Below are positions 37,683 to 46,060 of a stretch of DNA of 64,000 bases, piece after piece. Below the pieces are notes generated by a model, which saw nothing but the letters and a program-made list of their open reading frames with translations, did no database searches and was not told the DNA's origin. Both the position numbers and the translations under genes were made by a program. The stretch spans positions 5,953,390 to 6,017,389 of the forward strand of contig NZ_CP063785.1 in NCBI RefSeq assembly GCF_025860405.1. The letters are read 5' to 3'. This DNA comes from Tolypothrix sp. PCC 7712. Its GTDB lineage: Bacteria; Cyanobacteriota; Cyanobacteriia; Cyanobacteriales; Nostocaceae. The first letter of the stretch is position 1, and each line of letters begins with the position of its first letter.

Positions 37683-39848
37683 TCAATTTAATTCTTTATC
37701 TTTGAGAATTTTGCCCATCTTTTGATATTCACGACGTACTGCTTGAATCAAATGAGGCATTTCAATTTGATTGCTATCCTCAGCAGCTAAAAAGGCAGCA
37801 GTTAAGGCAATATTACGAATATTTGCCCCTGTAAGTTCAAAATTATGGGCCAGAAAATTTAAGTCTATCTCAGAACTACAAGGTGTGCTTTTAGGAAATA
37901 TTTTCTGCCAAATTTCGTACCTTTGCTTTTCATTAGGGAAAGGAAATTCAATAATAAAACGCAGTCTCCGGACAAAAGCATCATCCATGTTCATGCGGAG
38001 ATTAGTAGTTAGGATAGTAATTCCTTCATACTCTTCCATTTTTTGTAATAGGTAACTGATTTCCAAATTAGCATAGCGATCATGAGCATCTTTAACTTCA
38101 CTGCGCTTGCCAAATAGAGAATCTGCTTCATCAAATAAAAGAATAGCATTAGCATTAGTAGCAGCAGTAAAAATTCGATGTAAATTCTTTTCGGTTTCAC
38201 CGATATATTTACTAACTATTTGGGATAAATCAATTTTATACAAGTCGAGTTGTAATTCTTGAGCAATGATTTCTGCTGCCATTGTTTTCCCTGTACCAGG
38301 GGTTCCAGAAAACATGACATTTAACCCTTTCCCCAGTGAAACTTTACTTTCAAAACCCCATTTTTCCCAAACTAAATGTTGGTGCTTGACTTGGTTGCAG
38401 ATTTCTCGCAAGAGATGCTTTTGGTTAGCCGGTAATATAATATCGTCCCAACTATATTTAGGCTGAATGTGCCGCGCTAAGGTGGCTAAATCATGTGCTG
38501 ATAAACCTCTAGCGGCGGTAGATAAATCAATTAATGTTATAGATTTTTGTAAGTTAACTTGAGTATTAGTAGCCTCTATAGCTTGATTTTTCCAGCCAAC
38601 TTGATTGGTAGCATTTACCACAGCATCAGCAATTTGTTCAGAAGTGAGACGAAAGCGATCGCTTAAACTATCCAACTCTTGATTATCTAGGGTAATATCT
38701 GCTGCTTGCAAGTATTTCTGCCAATAAAAACGACGCTGTGCAAAATTTGGCATCGTGAAAGGAACGGCGATTAGTTCTACTACTTGATTTGTAATATTTA
38801 CCCAAGGTTTGATAGCAGATAAGATAGTAAATAGAGAATATTCAATTAACTGCTTGAGAAAAATTTGATATAAAATATTATTTTCTGGAGCTTGCAAACT
38901 ATCTAAAGATTCTATATAAAGTAAGGCATTTTTAAACCTAGCTTCACGAAATAATAATTTGATTGTTGATTCAAATTCAGCTTTAGCCTCGACAATCCTC
39001 GCCAAGTCTGCTATTAAAAAAGGTAACCCCAAGGATTTGGCCATAGCTTCAGCAGTCTGCCGTTTACTGGGGATATCCTCACCTTTAAAATATAAATTAA
39101 AAGGTTTAACTGTTTCTAAATTTGCTGTGATTAATGATATCAAATTTTGTTTAATTTCTGGCTCTAAAGGCAAGTTCTCAAAACTGATTTGAGGTGTAAT
39201 TAATTGGCAAAAATCAGTAAGTCTAGCATCTATACCTGTTTCTCCTAATAAAAGTTGAATAACTTGCTGATCGAGTTTAATGTTATGAGCGAGTAGAGAA
39301 GGATCTGTGTGATTAGATTCTGGAATTAGATGTAGCAGTCGATGACGAATCAGTGGTGCATCAGCATTAAAATGAACCCGTCGTGTGAGTTTTTCTATAG
39401 CAGAAGTGCAGAGTAAATTGAGAGCTAAGTCTATGGTAGGTCGTTTGCAACGTACATCATCTTGGAGATAAGCATAGAGGCGTTCATAACGACGGTCAAG
39501 TTCTGGGGCGAGTGCGATCGCTATAATATTTACATCGAAATCTGATAAACCAAAAATTTCTTGAAGCCATGCTAAAGGAGAGCCTTCCCAAGCAATATCT
39601 GAAGGTAATTCATCTAAGTTTGCGCTGTTCTGTTGTAATACAGGTGTTACAGGTTGACTACTTAATAAACGTTCTACCTCTTCTTGACGAATGTGCATCC
39701 CATGATAAGGGCTATTTAATACTTCTGTATCATAGGTTGTGTGAGCATTGGTAATAGCTTTTTCTAACAGTTTGTCTAATTGTTGTAAGAAAAGGAGAAG
39801 TTGATTCAGGTAAGGAGTATAAGGATTTTCGTCTGCTAAAGCAACCAT
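37683..39848 (-). CDS. eCIS AAA+ ATPase (Afp15/Pvc15-like), 721 aa
   Basis: The C-terminal AAA+ module has Walker A GTPGTGKT at 515-522, Walker B ILLFDEADSLFG at 569-580, a KYIGETEKN pore-side segment and an RRLRF arginine-finger region near 627. An earlier degenerate AAA-like module (about 240-370, FKGEDIPSKRQTAEA) lacks a proper P-loop, as in Pvc15/Afp15 proteins. These ATPases are conserved in extracellular contractile injection systems and are thought to act in cargo loading or particle assembly in the producing cell. It is the last gene of the operon, 23 bases after the DcrB-like gene, matching the usual distal position. Confidence 0.88.
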   Translation of the reverse strand: MVALADENPYTPYLNQLLLFLQQLDKLLEKAITNAHTTYDTEVLNSPYHGMHIRQEEVERLLSSQPVTPVLQQNSANLDELPSDIAWEGSPLAWLQEIFGLSDFDVNIIAIALAPELDRRYERLYAYLQDDVRCKRPTIDLALNLLCTSAIEKLTRRVHFNADAPLIRHRLLHLIPESNHTDPSLLAHNIKLDQQVIQLLLGETGIDARLTDFCQLITPQISFENLPLEPEIKQNLISLITANLETVKPFNLYFKGEDIPSKRQTAEAMAKSLGLPFLIADLARIVEAKAEFESTIKLLFREARFKNALLYIESLDSLQAPENNILYQIFLKQLIEYSLFTILSAIKPWVNITNQVVELIAVPFTMPNFAQRRFYWQKYLQAADITLDNQELDSLSDRFRLTSEQIADAVVNATNQVGWKNQAIEATNTQVNLQKSITLIDLSTAARGLSAHDLATLARHIQPKYSWDDIILPANQKHLLREICNQVKHQHLVWEKWGFESKVSLGKGLNVMFSGTPGTGKTMAAEIIAQELQLDLYKIDLSQIVSKYIGETEKNLHRIFTAATNANAILLFDEADSLFGKRSEVKDAHDRYANLEISYLLQKMEEYEGITILTTNLRMNMDDAFVRRLRFIIEFPFPNEKQRYEIWQKIFPKSTPCSSEIDLNFLAHNFELTGANIRNIALTAAFLAAEDSNQIEMPHLIQAVRREYQKMGKILKDKELN

Positions 39849-39871
39849 TATTAATCAGTAATAAGAATGTG

Positions 39872-40378
39872 TTAATTTGAAGAATCACTAGAAATAATTT
39901 GTGTTGAATGTAGAATTTCTCTAAATACTGGCATATATTTTGCTTCTAGTGGTTTCAAGGTTGCTGCATTAATTAGATAAAAAGATGAAGAATCATTGTA
40001 AATGAGAGACTGTAATTGGGAAAGGCGTAAACTTGTGGTTATTTCTGTCCATTCGTATTGTCTAATATAAGCTTTGTGACCAGAAATATGGCAAGATTCC
40101 TCACTGATTAACTGATATTCATTGTAGTCTTCTTGTATTTTATTACCAGAGTCAGTAATTAAGATTTCAAACCAATTACCAGAATTATTTTCCGGTTCAG
40201 CTAGGAGATAACTCATTGTAGAGCGATACTCCTCAAAATATTCCTCAAAGCCTGGTTCTGGGAGTCCAAAAATCCGAAATTGCCATTGATTAATAACTTG
40301 TGGATGCCAATATTCCGGCAAAGAAATAGATATACCAATTTCTTCACTACAATAGCTGCCCATGTTTGGTAATTTCAT
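39872..40378 (-). CDS. DcrB/Eag-like small protein, possible cargo chaperone, 168 aa
   Basis: No signal peptide. The pattern GISISLPEYWHP, FRIFGLPEPGFEEYFEEY, GHKAYIRQYEW and a final AKYMPVFREILHSTQI is that of DcrB/Mog1/PsbP-like alpha-beta proteins (DUF1795 type). In type VI secretion, cytoplasmic Eag proteins of this fold chaperone effectors. Here the gene sits between a DUF4157 cargo-type protein and the AAA+ ATPase, so a chaperone role is plausible. The fold is assigned by eye, and alternatives such as an immunity protein for the DUF4157 gene product cannot be excluded. Confidence 0.55.
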   Translation of the reverse strand: MKLPNMGSYCSEEIGISISLPEYWHPQVINQWQFRIFGLPEPGFEEYFEEYRSTMSYLLAEPENNSGNWFEILITDSGNKIQEDYNEYQLISEESCHISGHKAYIRQYEWTEITTSLRLSQLQSLIYNDSSSFYLINAATLKPLEAKYMPVFREILHSTQIISSDSSN

Positions 40379-40531
40379 AATTTCCTGGCTTAATCTTTAT
40401 TATTGGAGATGTTTTTCAATCCCCTCTTCCCTTTTAGGGAAGGGGGTGAGGTTGAGGGGATTTCCTATGTCAAGACTCTAGAATTCAAAAATGACAAATG
40501 TTTTCGGAGAGTGACATAAGAGGGGTATTAA

Positions 40532-42664
40532 TCATTCGCTTTTGTAAGGCCACAAAAGTATTACACCTCTCCTGATACCAAAAGAACTTTCACTTGCTGC
40601 TATTAATTTAGGCTTTTCAGCCTCATTAGCAGCTTTAGTGGTAGCATCATAAGCCATTTCAGCTAATACTTCATCTGATTCTTTGTACCAAATAATTTCC
40701 GCCAATCTGTCACTTCCTTGTACCTCCTTAGCAATGATTTCTTGCACTACCTGTCGCTTGACATAATGTTTTGCACTGCCGCTCTTAGCTTTACCTTTAG
40801 CGTAATTATAAACTTTGGGGAACAAAGCATTATAAAGTTCCGCTTTCATGGCTCCTACCTCAGCTTCTGGCATATTCGGCCGCTTCTCAGCTACCTTGCT
40901 CATGAGTGTACTGGGGTTAGGACTTGAGCAAGCATCTTTGATTGCACCTTTAATTGCGGAAATATCTATTTCTATCTCGATTTCGGCACCACCACCTACT
41001 CCTAAAGTTCCCCCGACGGCAGTACCAAGTTTAAATGTACCCTTTGAGAATGTTGCTTCACCTTTCACTTTTGCGCCTACACCAGCCGATAGCGATCCAC
41101 CAGTGGAGATATTAATTAATTTATTGCCCTTACGAGTTGTAATACTTCCAGATACCTTGCCACTGATTTGAGCGCCAGCAAGTGCTTCTGCGCTAACACT
41201 ACCGGAGATACCGGCAGGACCAACTTGTGCTTTACTAGTAGCCTTAGCTGAAGCGCCACCATCATATTTACCTTCTGCTGCCACCTGAGCGCCCAAATTT
41301 CCCTTACTAAGTTCAGCCGAAACATTACCTGATAAAGAAATTCCTGCTTTTGCTTCAGCCGAAGCACTAGCTACCAATCCATCTAAAACATTCAGTTTTA
41401 ACTCACTTTTGGCACTTGCTTTAAAACCAATAAAACTTTCTAGTTTTCCTTTTAATTTCAGACTTAATTCACCTGCATTGAAAGCTAGATCCTCTGCCAG
41501 TGTAGCTCCGATACCTCCTTGGGTGCTGATCTCAGCTAGTAACTTAATGCCTTCAATCACATCTTTTACTTCGGCACTGACTTTACCTTTAGCGTCTACT
41601 CCTGTAAAAAGCTCCTGTGAACTATTTCTAGAAAATGTACCTGTCTCTGTTTTAGTGCTATAAGAGCCAAAGAATCCTGCTCTCATTAATAATTCACAGG
41701 CCGCTTTAAAGTCTTGATCTTTAGCTTCTATAATTTTTTTTGCTGCTATTTCTGCTCCAGCCAATTCTGATGTTTTTTCAGTGACATTTTGATAACCTGA
41801 TTTACTTTGTTTTAAGTATTTTTCTTCATCTTTAGTTTTTTTACCTGCTTCTTTAGATAAAAGTTTAGTTTCTTCGCGTTGAATAACTGCTGTATTTCCT
41901 AGTGCGGTAGTACCATTTTGCTGCACAACATGAGTTAATTCATGGGCAATTAACTCTTGCCCTTCTCGACTTCCAGGTTGATAAGCTCCTTCACGGAAAA
42001 ATACATCTCGCCCTGTAGTAAATGCTTTGGCTTGAACAGTTTCATTTAGCTCATTTGATAAAGAGGTAGTATGCACCCGAACTCCACTCAAATCTGTGCC
42101 AAAAGCTTGCTCCATTGGTTCTCGGATACTTTGATGAAGAGGTTGCCCCGTACCCCGCTCCTGTTTGAGAGATGCTTCAAACTGTGGAGAAGTCCTTATA
42201 TTATTTTCCTGTGTTTCAGCTTTTCGCATCAATGTTTGAGGCTGTATTGTTTCTTCAGATTGATAGGGCTGGATTTTTGAGGTATTTATCTGCTGAACAA
42301 CTTGTGATGCAACTCGATCAGCTTCTTGTTCGTATTTATCCCCTGGTTGATTAACTGTTAGCTTGTCCTGTACCATATTACCCTGTTTATTAGCTGTTAA
42401 TTCATGGGACAAACCTCGAAATAAAGGACGACGCTGGATTGCAGAATTATTAGTTGTGGAAATTTGCTTCAGAAGTAAGTTGGGAGAATTATCTGTTGGT
42501 TGATTTGGGAGACTTTGCGACTCAATCAGACGACTTAGCGCCCTATTACCAAACATATCTTGTAGTTCTTCTGCTGGATGGATATTGCGCTGATTACTAG
42601 ATGCGGTTTGTTGATCAACAGTCGATTTAGCCTTTTTGGTTTGGCTTTGTCGCAAAGTACCCAT
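40532..42664 (-). CDS. DUF4157 (eCIS core) protein with Gly/Ala-rich C-terminus, candidate cargo, 710 aa
   Basis: Residues about 171-250 are a DUF4157 domain with the metalloprotease-like HELTHVVQQ (HExxH at 241-245) and the typical LHQSIREPMEQAFGTDLSGV lead-in. The N-terminal 150 residues are disordered and carry IQRR and MRK motifs typical of this family. Residues about 300-330 are helical; about 400-570 form a low-complexity, Gly/Ala/Ser/Lys-rich stretch with alternating hydrophobic residues (SLSAGVGAKVKGEATF), which could be a beta-rich or pore-forming region. DUF4157 marks proteins associated with eCIS particles and is often found on toxins. The following 168-residue gene and AAA+ ATPase fit a cargo module. 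A 110-base gap with no gene separates it from the PAAR-like gene. Confidence 0.75.
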   Translation of the reverse strand: MGTLRQSQTKKAKSTVDQQTASSNQRNIHPAEELQDMFGNRALSRLIESQSLPNQPTDNSPNLLLKQISTTNNSAIQRRPLFRGLSHELTANKQGNMVQDKLTVNQPGDKYEQEADRVASQVVQQINTSKIQPYQSEETIQPQTLMRKAETQENNIRTSPQFEASLKQERGTGQPLHQSIREPMEQAFGTDLSGVRVHTTSLSNELNETVQAKAFTTGRDVFFREGAYQPGSREGQELIAHELTHVVQQNGTTALGNTAVIQREETKLLSKEAGKKTKDEEKYLKQSKSGYQNVTEKTSELAGAEIAAKKIIEAKDQDFKAACELLMRAGFFGSYSTKTETGTFSRNSSQELFTGVDAKGKVSAEVKDVIEGIKLLAEISTQGGIGATLAEDLAFNAGELSLKLKGKLESFIGFKASAKSELKLNVLDGLVASASAEAKAGISLSGNVSAELSKGNLGAQVAAEGKYDGGASAKATSKAQVGPAGISGSVSAEALAGAQISGKVSGSITTRKGNKLINISTGGSLSAGVGAKVKGEATFSKGTFKLGTAVGGTLGVGGGAEIEIEIDISAIKGAIKDACSSPNPSTLMSKVAEKRPNMPEAEVGAMKAELYNALFPKVYNYAKGKAKSGSAKHYVKRQVVQEIIAKEVQGSDRLAEIIWYKESDEVLAEMAYDATTKAANEAEKPKLIAASESSFGIRRGVILLWPYKSE

Positions 42665-42773
42665 AATATTAGCCTCGAATTTTTTAATTAGAAATATGGA
42701 TGTAAATCTGGTGATAAAATTACTGATTATTGGGAGAATTGACGCAGATTAAATTTCAGGAAACTAACTTAAG

Positions 42774-43202
42774 TTATGTGCCTTTAACTCGAAAGTTAGT
42801 AGTGACAAAACTACCAGTACCGGAATATTGGGGAGTAGCATCAGGAACTGGCCCGCCTGGGGTTGGCTGTTGTGCAGGAACAACAACCTGAAACTTAGCT
42901 TTAAATGTACCTCCTTTGAGTAAAACAGGTTTCCCATTCGATTTGGTTCTTTGAGCTTTTTGATTGGGAGCAAGAGAATCTATCGAAAGGATACCCACAC
43001 CAGGGATAGGATGTGATGGAGTCATATAAGGACAACCAGGAACAATAACGGTTTTTTCATCCCCATCAACACACACCATTTTTTTATTAATCATGTCTTT
43101 ACTAGAACCCACAATATTACCCGGAATTACAGTGACAATTGCTTGTCCAAATGGTGGGTTAAACATAGCTATATCGCCTGTAGTTAAAATAAAATCAGAC
43201 AT
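42774..43202 (-). CDS. PAAR-like spike-tip candidate, 142 aa
   Basis: A small Gly/Pro-rich beta protein with MSDFILTTGDIAMFNPPFGQ, VDGDEKTVIVPGCPYMTPSH and TKSNGKPVLLKGGTF. The order of polar beta segments and its place after the baseplate genes match PAAR-like (DUF4280-type) tip proteins such as Afp10/Pvc10, which sharpen the spike. The metal-binding His/Cys set of classical PAAR proteins is only partly visible (Cys in the PGCPY and VCVDG segments, one His), so the fold is inferred. It begins 21 bases after the tail protein I gene. Confidence 0.55.
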   Translation of the reverse strand: MSDFILTTGDIAMFNPPFGQAIVTVIPGNIVGSSKDMINKKMVCVDGDEKTVIVPGCPYMTPSHPIPGVGILSIDSLAPNQKAQRTKSNGKPVLLKGGTFKAKFQVVVPAQQPTPGGPVPDATPQYSGTGSFVTTNFRVKGT

Positions 43203-43223
43203 AAAATTTGAGGTTTAATATAA

Positions 43224-45113
43224 TTAATCTACCCAAGCTTCTTCTTGAATTGTGGAAGCTCGCAGCATTTGGGGAGTGACTCTACCAATGATAGTATTAC
43301 CTGCAACTTCACCCTGATTATTCAAGTGACACATTTCTAGTACATTGGCTCTGGGACTGAGATTAAAATCTGCTTGGAGAATTACTTGAGACACAGGATG
43401 TCGATTAAGATTAAAGTTAAGTTTGATAGTAATGTTTCCTGCTACTTGACAGTCATTAATATTAGATAAAACTACATAAAACCCTTGGGGATTATCGAGA
43501 AATCGCTGATAGCTTACTTGGTGTGTAGCTCTGATTCCTTGAGCAGAAAATTCCAAATTGGGCATGAAGGGTCTAAAGGATGAAGTACAGGATTGAATTC
43601 GTAATACTAATAACCTGGCTATTTTTTCACCTTCATGTTCAGCTATACCTCTAAGTTCAACAATTGCTTCTATTTCTATTTTCTTTTTAACAGGGGAATC
43701 AAATAATTGAAATCGGTAAATTCTCTCTAACCATTGAGAATTTGTCACCAAACGCATGGTTGCACCTACTTCCGTACCCAAACGGGTATTACCAATTTTG
43801 TATTCTTGATGGTGACGGTAAATTTTCAATTGGGAATCATCCGTACCTGTGGGAATTTGTAGTGATTCTCCGACTTGGTTACCTAAACGAGTATTTCCCT
43901 CCATTCTGTCTAATAATGGTCGAGGTTTGTAAATTCGCAATCTTGCATCATGAACTAAGCGCATGGTTTGACCGACTTTAGAACCAAGGCGAGTATTACC
44001 ATCTATCCATTTGATTTGTTGTTGATAAATGTTCAATGGTGGTTCTGCTTGCAAGCGCACTGTTTGCTCTGGATCGGAGTCAAGGCGAGTATTTCCTGGC
44101 ATTAACTCCAATTGATTGAAGGGGCGATAAATTCTTAAATTAGGTTCTAAATTAAAAGGTAGAGAATCAAATATATTCAGAGAATATTGTTGGTGATTCA
44201 GATTAAAGTTAAGTTGAACAGTAATTTTGCCAGTGAGTTGGCGATCGCTCAAATTTGAGAGGGCAATAAAAAAGCCATCAGGATTACCAGTAAATTGGTG
44301 ATAAAATACCGTTTGCTTGACAACTGGCCCTAGTTGGCTACCATTAGGTTCTAATGGCAAATTCTTGCCTTGAATGCGGATTAATATTTGCTGTTCTAGG
44401 CTATCTCCTTCTGGATAATCATCTAATTGAATCTTTGCCTCAATCTGCATTTTCTGTTGAGGCGGAGCGTCAAATAAAATAAACGGATAACAACCTCCCC
44501 ATGCTTGGGTAATTTGCATGGTGAGTGTTAAAATTCTGAGCGCATAATAAGTATGGGCAGGTTTTTCTTGGTCGATAATTCCTTTAGCAATGCGGAATTC
44601 ACGCCAATACCTTTCTGGGTGAATAACTTGGTTACTGGGTAAAGCTAGTTGGACTTGAAAATAATGAGGTTTTTGATCAAATTCAAAAATCGAAATTGTT
44701 CGTTCTGGATAGCTCAAACCGGAACTTTCTAAATAAATTTCCAGCATTTTTTTCATACCCGGAACAGTTCCCCGAATTTGATATAGGGGAACTATTTGGC
44801 TAATAAACTGACGTTTGGTTTTCTCATCCCAATCATCCCGCAAACTCAAAGCTACCCAACCAGCCAGCCAAGGTAAAAATTCGGCTGGGGTTTGTTGGGG
44901 GTCAAAATATGTATGAATTTGCGAAATCAGCGTTTCTAAACCCCACAAAGTTGGTGTATTGTGATCAACAATCTGGGGAGAAAATTGGGTTTCTGCTTCC
45001 GGAATACCAGAGAGAATACCTTCAAATGCCAGTAAAAACTTGCCTAAAAATGGATCTGTTTCTAAATAAGCAGGGAGATATTCTAAATAACTACTTAGTT
45101 GTGGCTTTGCCAT
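43224..45113 (-). CDS. Tail protein I-like baseplate protein with GNTRLG repeats, 629 aa
   Basis: The first 170 residues match phage tail protein I (P2 gpI-like): YLEYLPAYLETDPFLGKFL, FLPWLAGWVALSLRDDW, QFISQIVPLYQIRGTVPG. Two similar beta domains follow (about 210-325 and 480-600), each with an LFD.P...K.(Q/E)IEA.(I/V).L start and an (I/V).LNFNLN.H end. Between them is a block of four repeats with GNTRLG..VG.TMRL and IYRP/IYKP signatures. In Afp/PVC-type particles this position holds baseplate or fibre-attachment components. The start overlaps the preceding gene by 19 bases, so translation is coupled. The repeat block is a candidate surface-binding or anchoring region. Confidence 0.75.
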   Translation of the reverse strand: MAKPQLSSYLEYLPAYLETDPFLGKFLLAFEGILSGIPEAETQFSPQIVDHNTPTLWGLETLISQIHTYFDPQQTPAEFLPWLAGWVALSLRDDWDEKTKRQFISQIVPLYQIRGTVPGMKKMLEIYLESSGLSYPERTISIFEFDQKPHYFQVQLALPSNQVIHPERYWREFRIAKGIIDQEKPAHTYYALRILTLTMQITQAWGGCYPFILFDAPPQQKMQIEAKIQLDDYPEGDSLEQQILIRIQGKNLPLEPNGSQLGPVVKQTVFYHQFTGNPDGFFIALSNLSDRQLTGKITVQLNFNLNHQQYSLNIFDSLPFNLEPNLRIYRPFNQLELMPGNTRLDSDPEQTVRLQAEPPLNIYQQQIKWIDGNTRLGSKVGQTMRLVHDARLRIYKPRPLLDRMEGNTRLGNQVGESLQIPTGTDDSQLKIYRHHQEYKIGNTRLGTEVGATMRLVTNSQWLERIYRFQLFDSPVKKKIEIEAIVELRGIAEHEGEKIARLLVLRIQSCTSSFRPFMPNLEFSAQGIRATHQVSYQRFLDNPQGFYVVLSNINDCQVAGNITIKLNFNLNRHPVSQVILQADFNLSPRANVLEMCHLNNQGEVAGNTIIGRVTPQMLRASTIQEEAWVD

Positions 45114-46057
45114 TTGTCTCCTAAACGTTGCATAGTAGTAATTTGACCAATTTCTACCTTGACTAATTCATGTGGTTGTAAGGCGATCGCAATGAGTTGA
45201 TTTTGCTCATTAACTCTCTGACGATATTCTGCAAAATCAGTTACTTGAATTGCTTCCACATAATCAACCCCTGCCATATCATCTAATAATTCATATAGTT
45301 CAGAAATATAAATATCTCTGCCAAAAGGATAACCTTGATTTCGCCAATAATCTGGGTGAGGGAAAGGATTAAAAAAGCCTTCAATACGTTGAGTTACTTC
45401 GGCTTTAACTGCTCGGAAATCCCCACTATCTCTTAAATATAAGATGGCAGAAACTTTGATATGTACATAGTTCGGTTCAACAATGTGCAGGCGAGTACTC
45501 AAGAGTCGTCTTTGATTGAGAAATCGCTTGAGAGTTTTTCTGATATTTTCACTATCAGGACTATTAACTTTTGGCAATACCACTAAGCTAATATGTGCTT
45601 CTACTACTTGATTAATATCTGAGTTTTCTAAATCGCGTTCTGGTAAACAATTTACCCGCGCCATAATCGCCGCTTCTCCCAAAGCTTGAGCGGTTCTAGT
45701 TTGCAACCAATCAAATAATATGAGTTGCTCAAAATCGTTCGCCGTCACAGCTCGATAGCGTTGCCGTATTTGTGCTAATGTTGTTTGGATTTCTGCTTGC
45801 AAAGATTTGCTATCGGATAAAGTCCAGGGTTTTCCTTTGAGCAGAGTTAAAAAAGCAGCTTGGTTGCGATCGGGAATTTGATTGGTGCGATACAGCACCA
45901 TTTCCGTTAACCATGCCAACAATTCAATCAGAATAATACCCGTATCTGAGGGGTTGTGGTCTGTCCATTCTGGGGCTTCGCTGGGAATGAGAGCGATCGC
46001 ATCTGCGACTAAATCTGCATAGGTGCGATCATCTAAATTAGGTAAAGGTAAAGGCAT
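45095..46057 (-). CDS. Baseplate J-like wedge protein 2 (Afp12/Pvc12-like), 320 aa
   Basis: A gp6/baseplate-J family protein. The N-terminus TYADLVADAIALIPSEAPEW and RTNQIPDRNQAAFLTLL matches the first domain of the larger wedge gene just upstream, and RQRYRAVTANDFEQLIL (about 98-115) is the family signature. The C-terminal region has FGRDIYISELYELLDDMAGV. It forms the baseplate wedge ring with its larger partner. It begins 3 bases after that gene and its end overlaps the next gene by 19 bases. Much shorter than its partner because the central insertion is missing. Confidence 0.85.
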   Translation of the reverse strand: MPLPLPNLDDRTYADLVADAIALIPSEAPEWTDHNPSDTGIILIELLAWLTEMVLYRTNQIPDRNQAAFLTLLKGKPWTLSDSKSLQAEIQTTLAQIRQRYRAVTANDFEQLILFDWLQTRTAQALGEAAIMARVNCLPERDLENSDINQVVEAHISLVVLPKVNSPDSENIRKTLKRFLNQRRLLSTRLHIVEPNYVHIKVSAILYLRDSGDFRAVKAEVTQRIEGFFNPFPHPDYWRNQGYPFGRDIYISELYELLDDMAGVDYVEAIQVTDFAEYRQRVNEQNQLIAIALQPHELVKVEIGQITTMQRLGDKWQSHN

Positions 46058-46060
46058 AGT

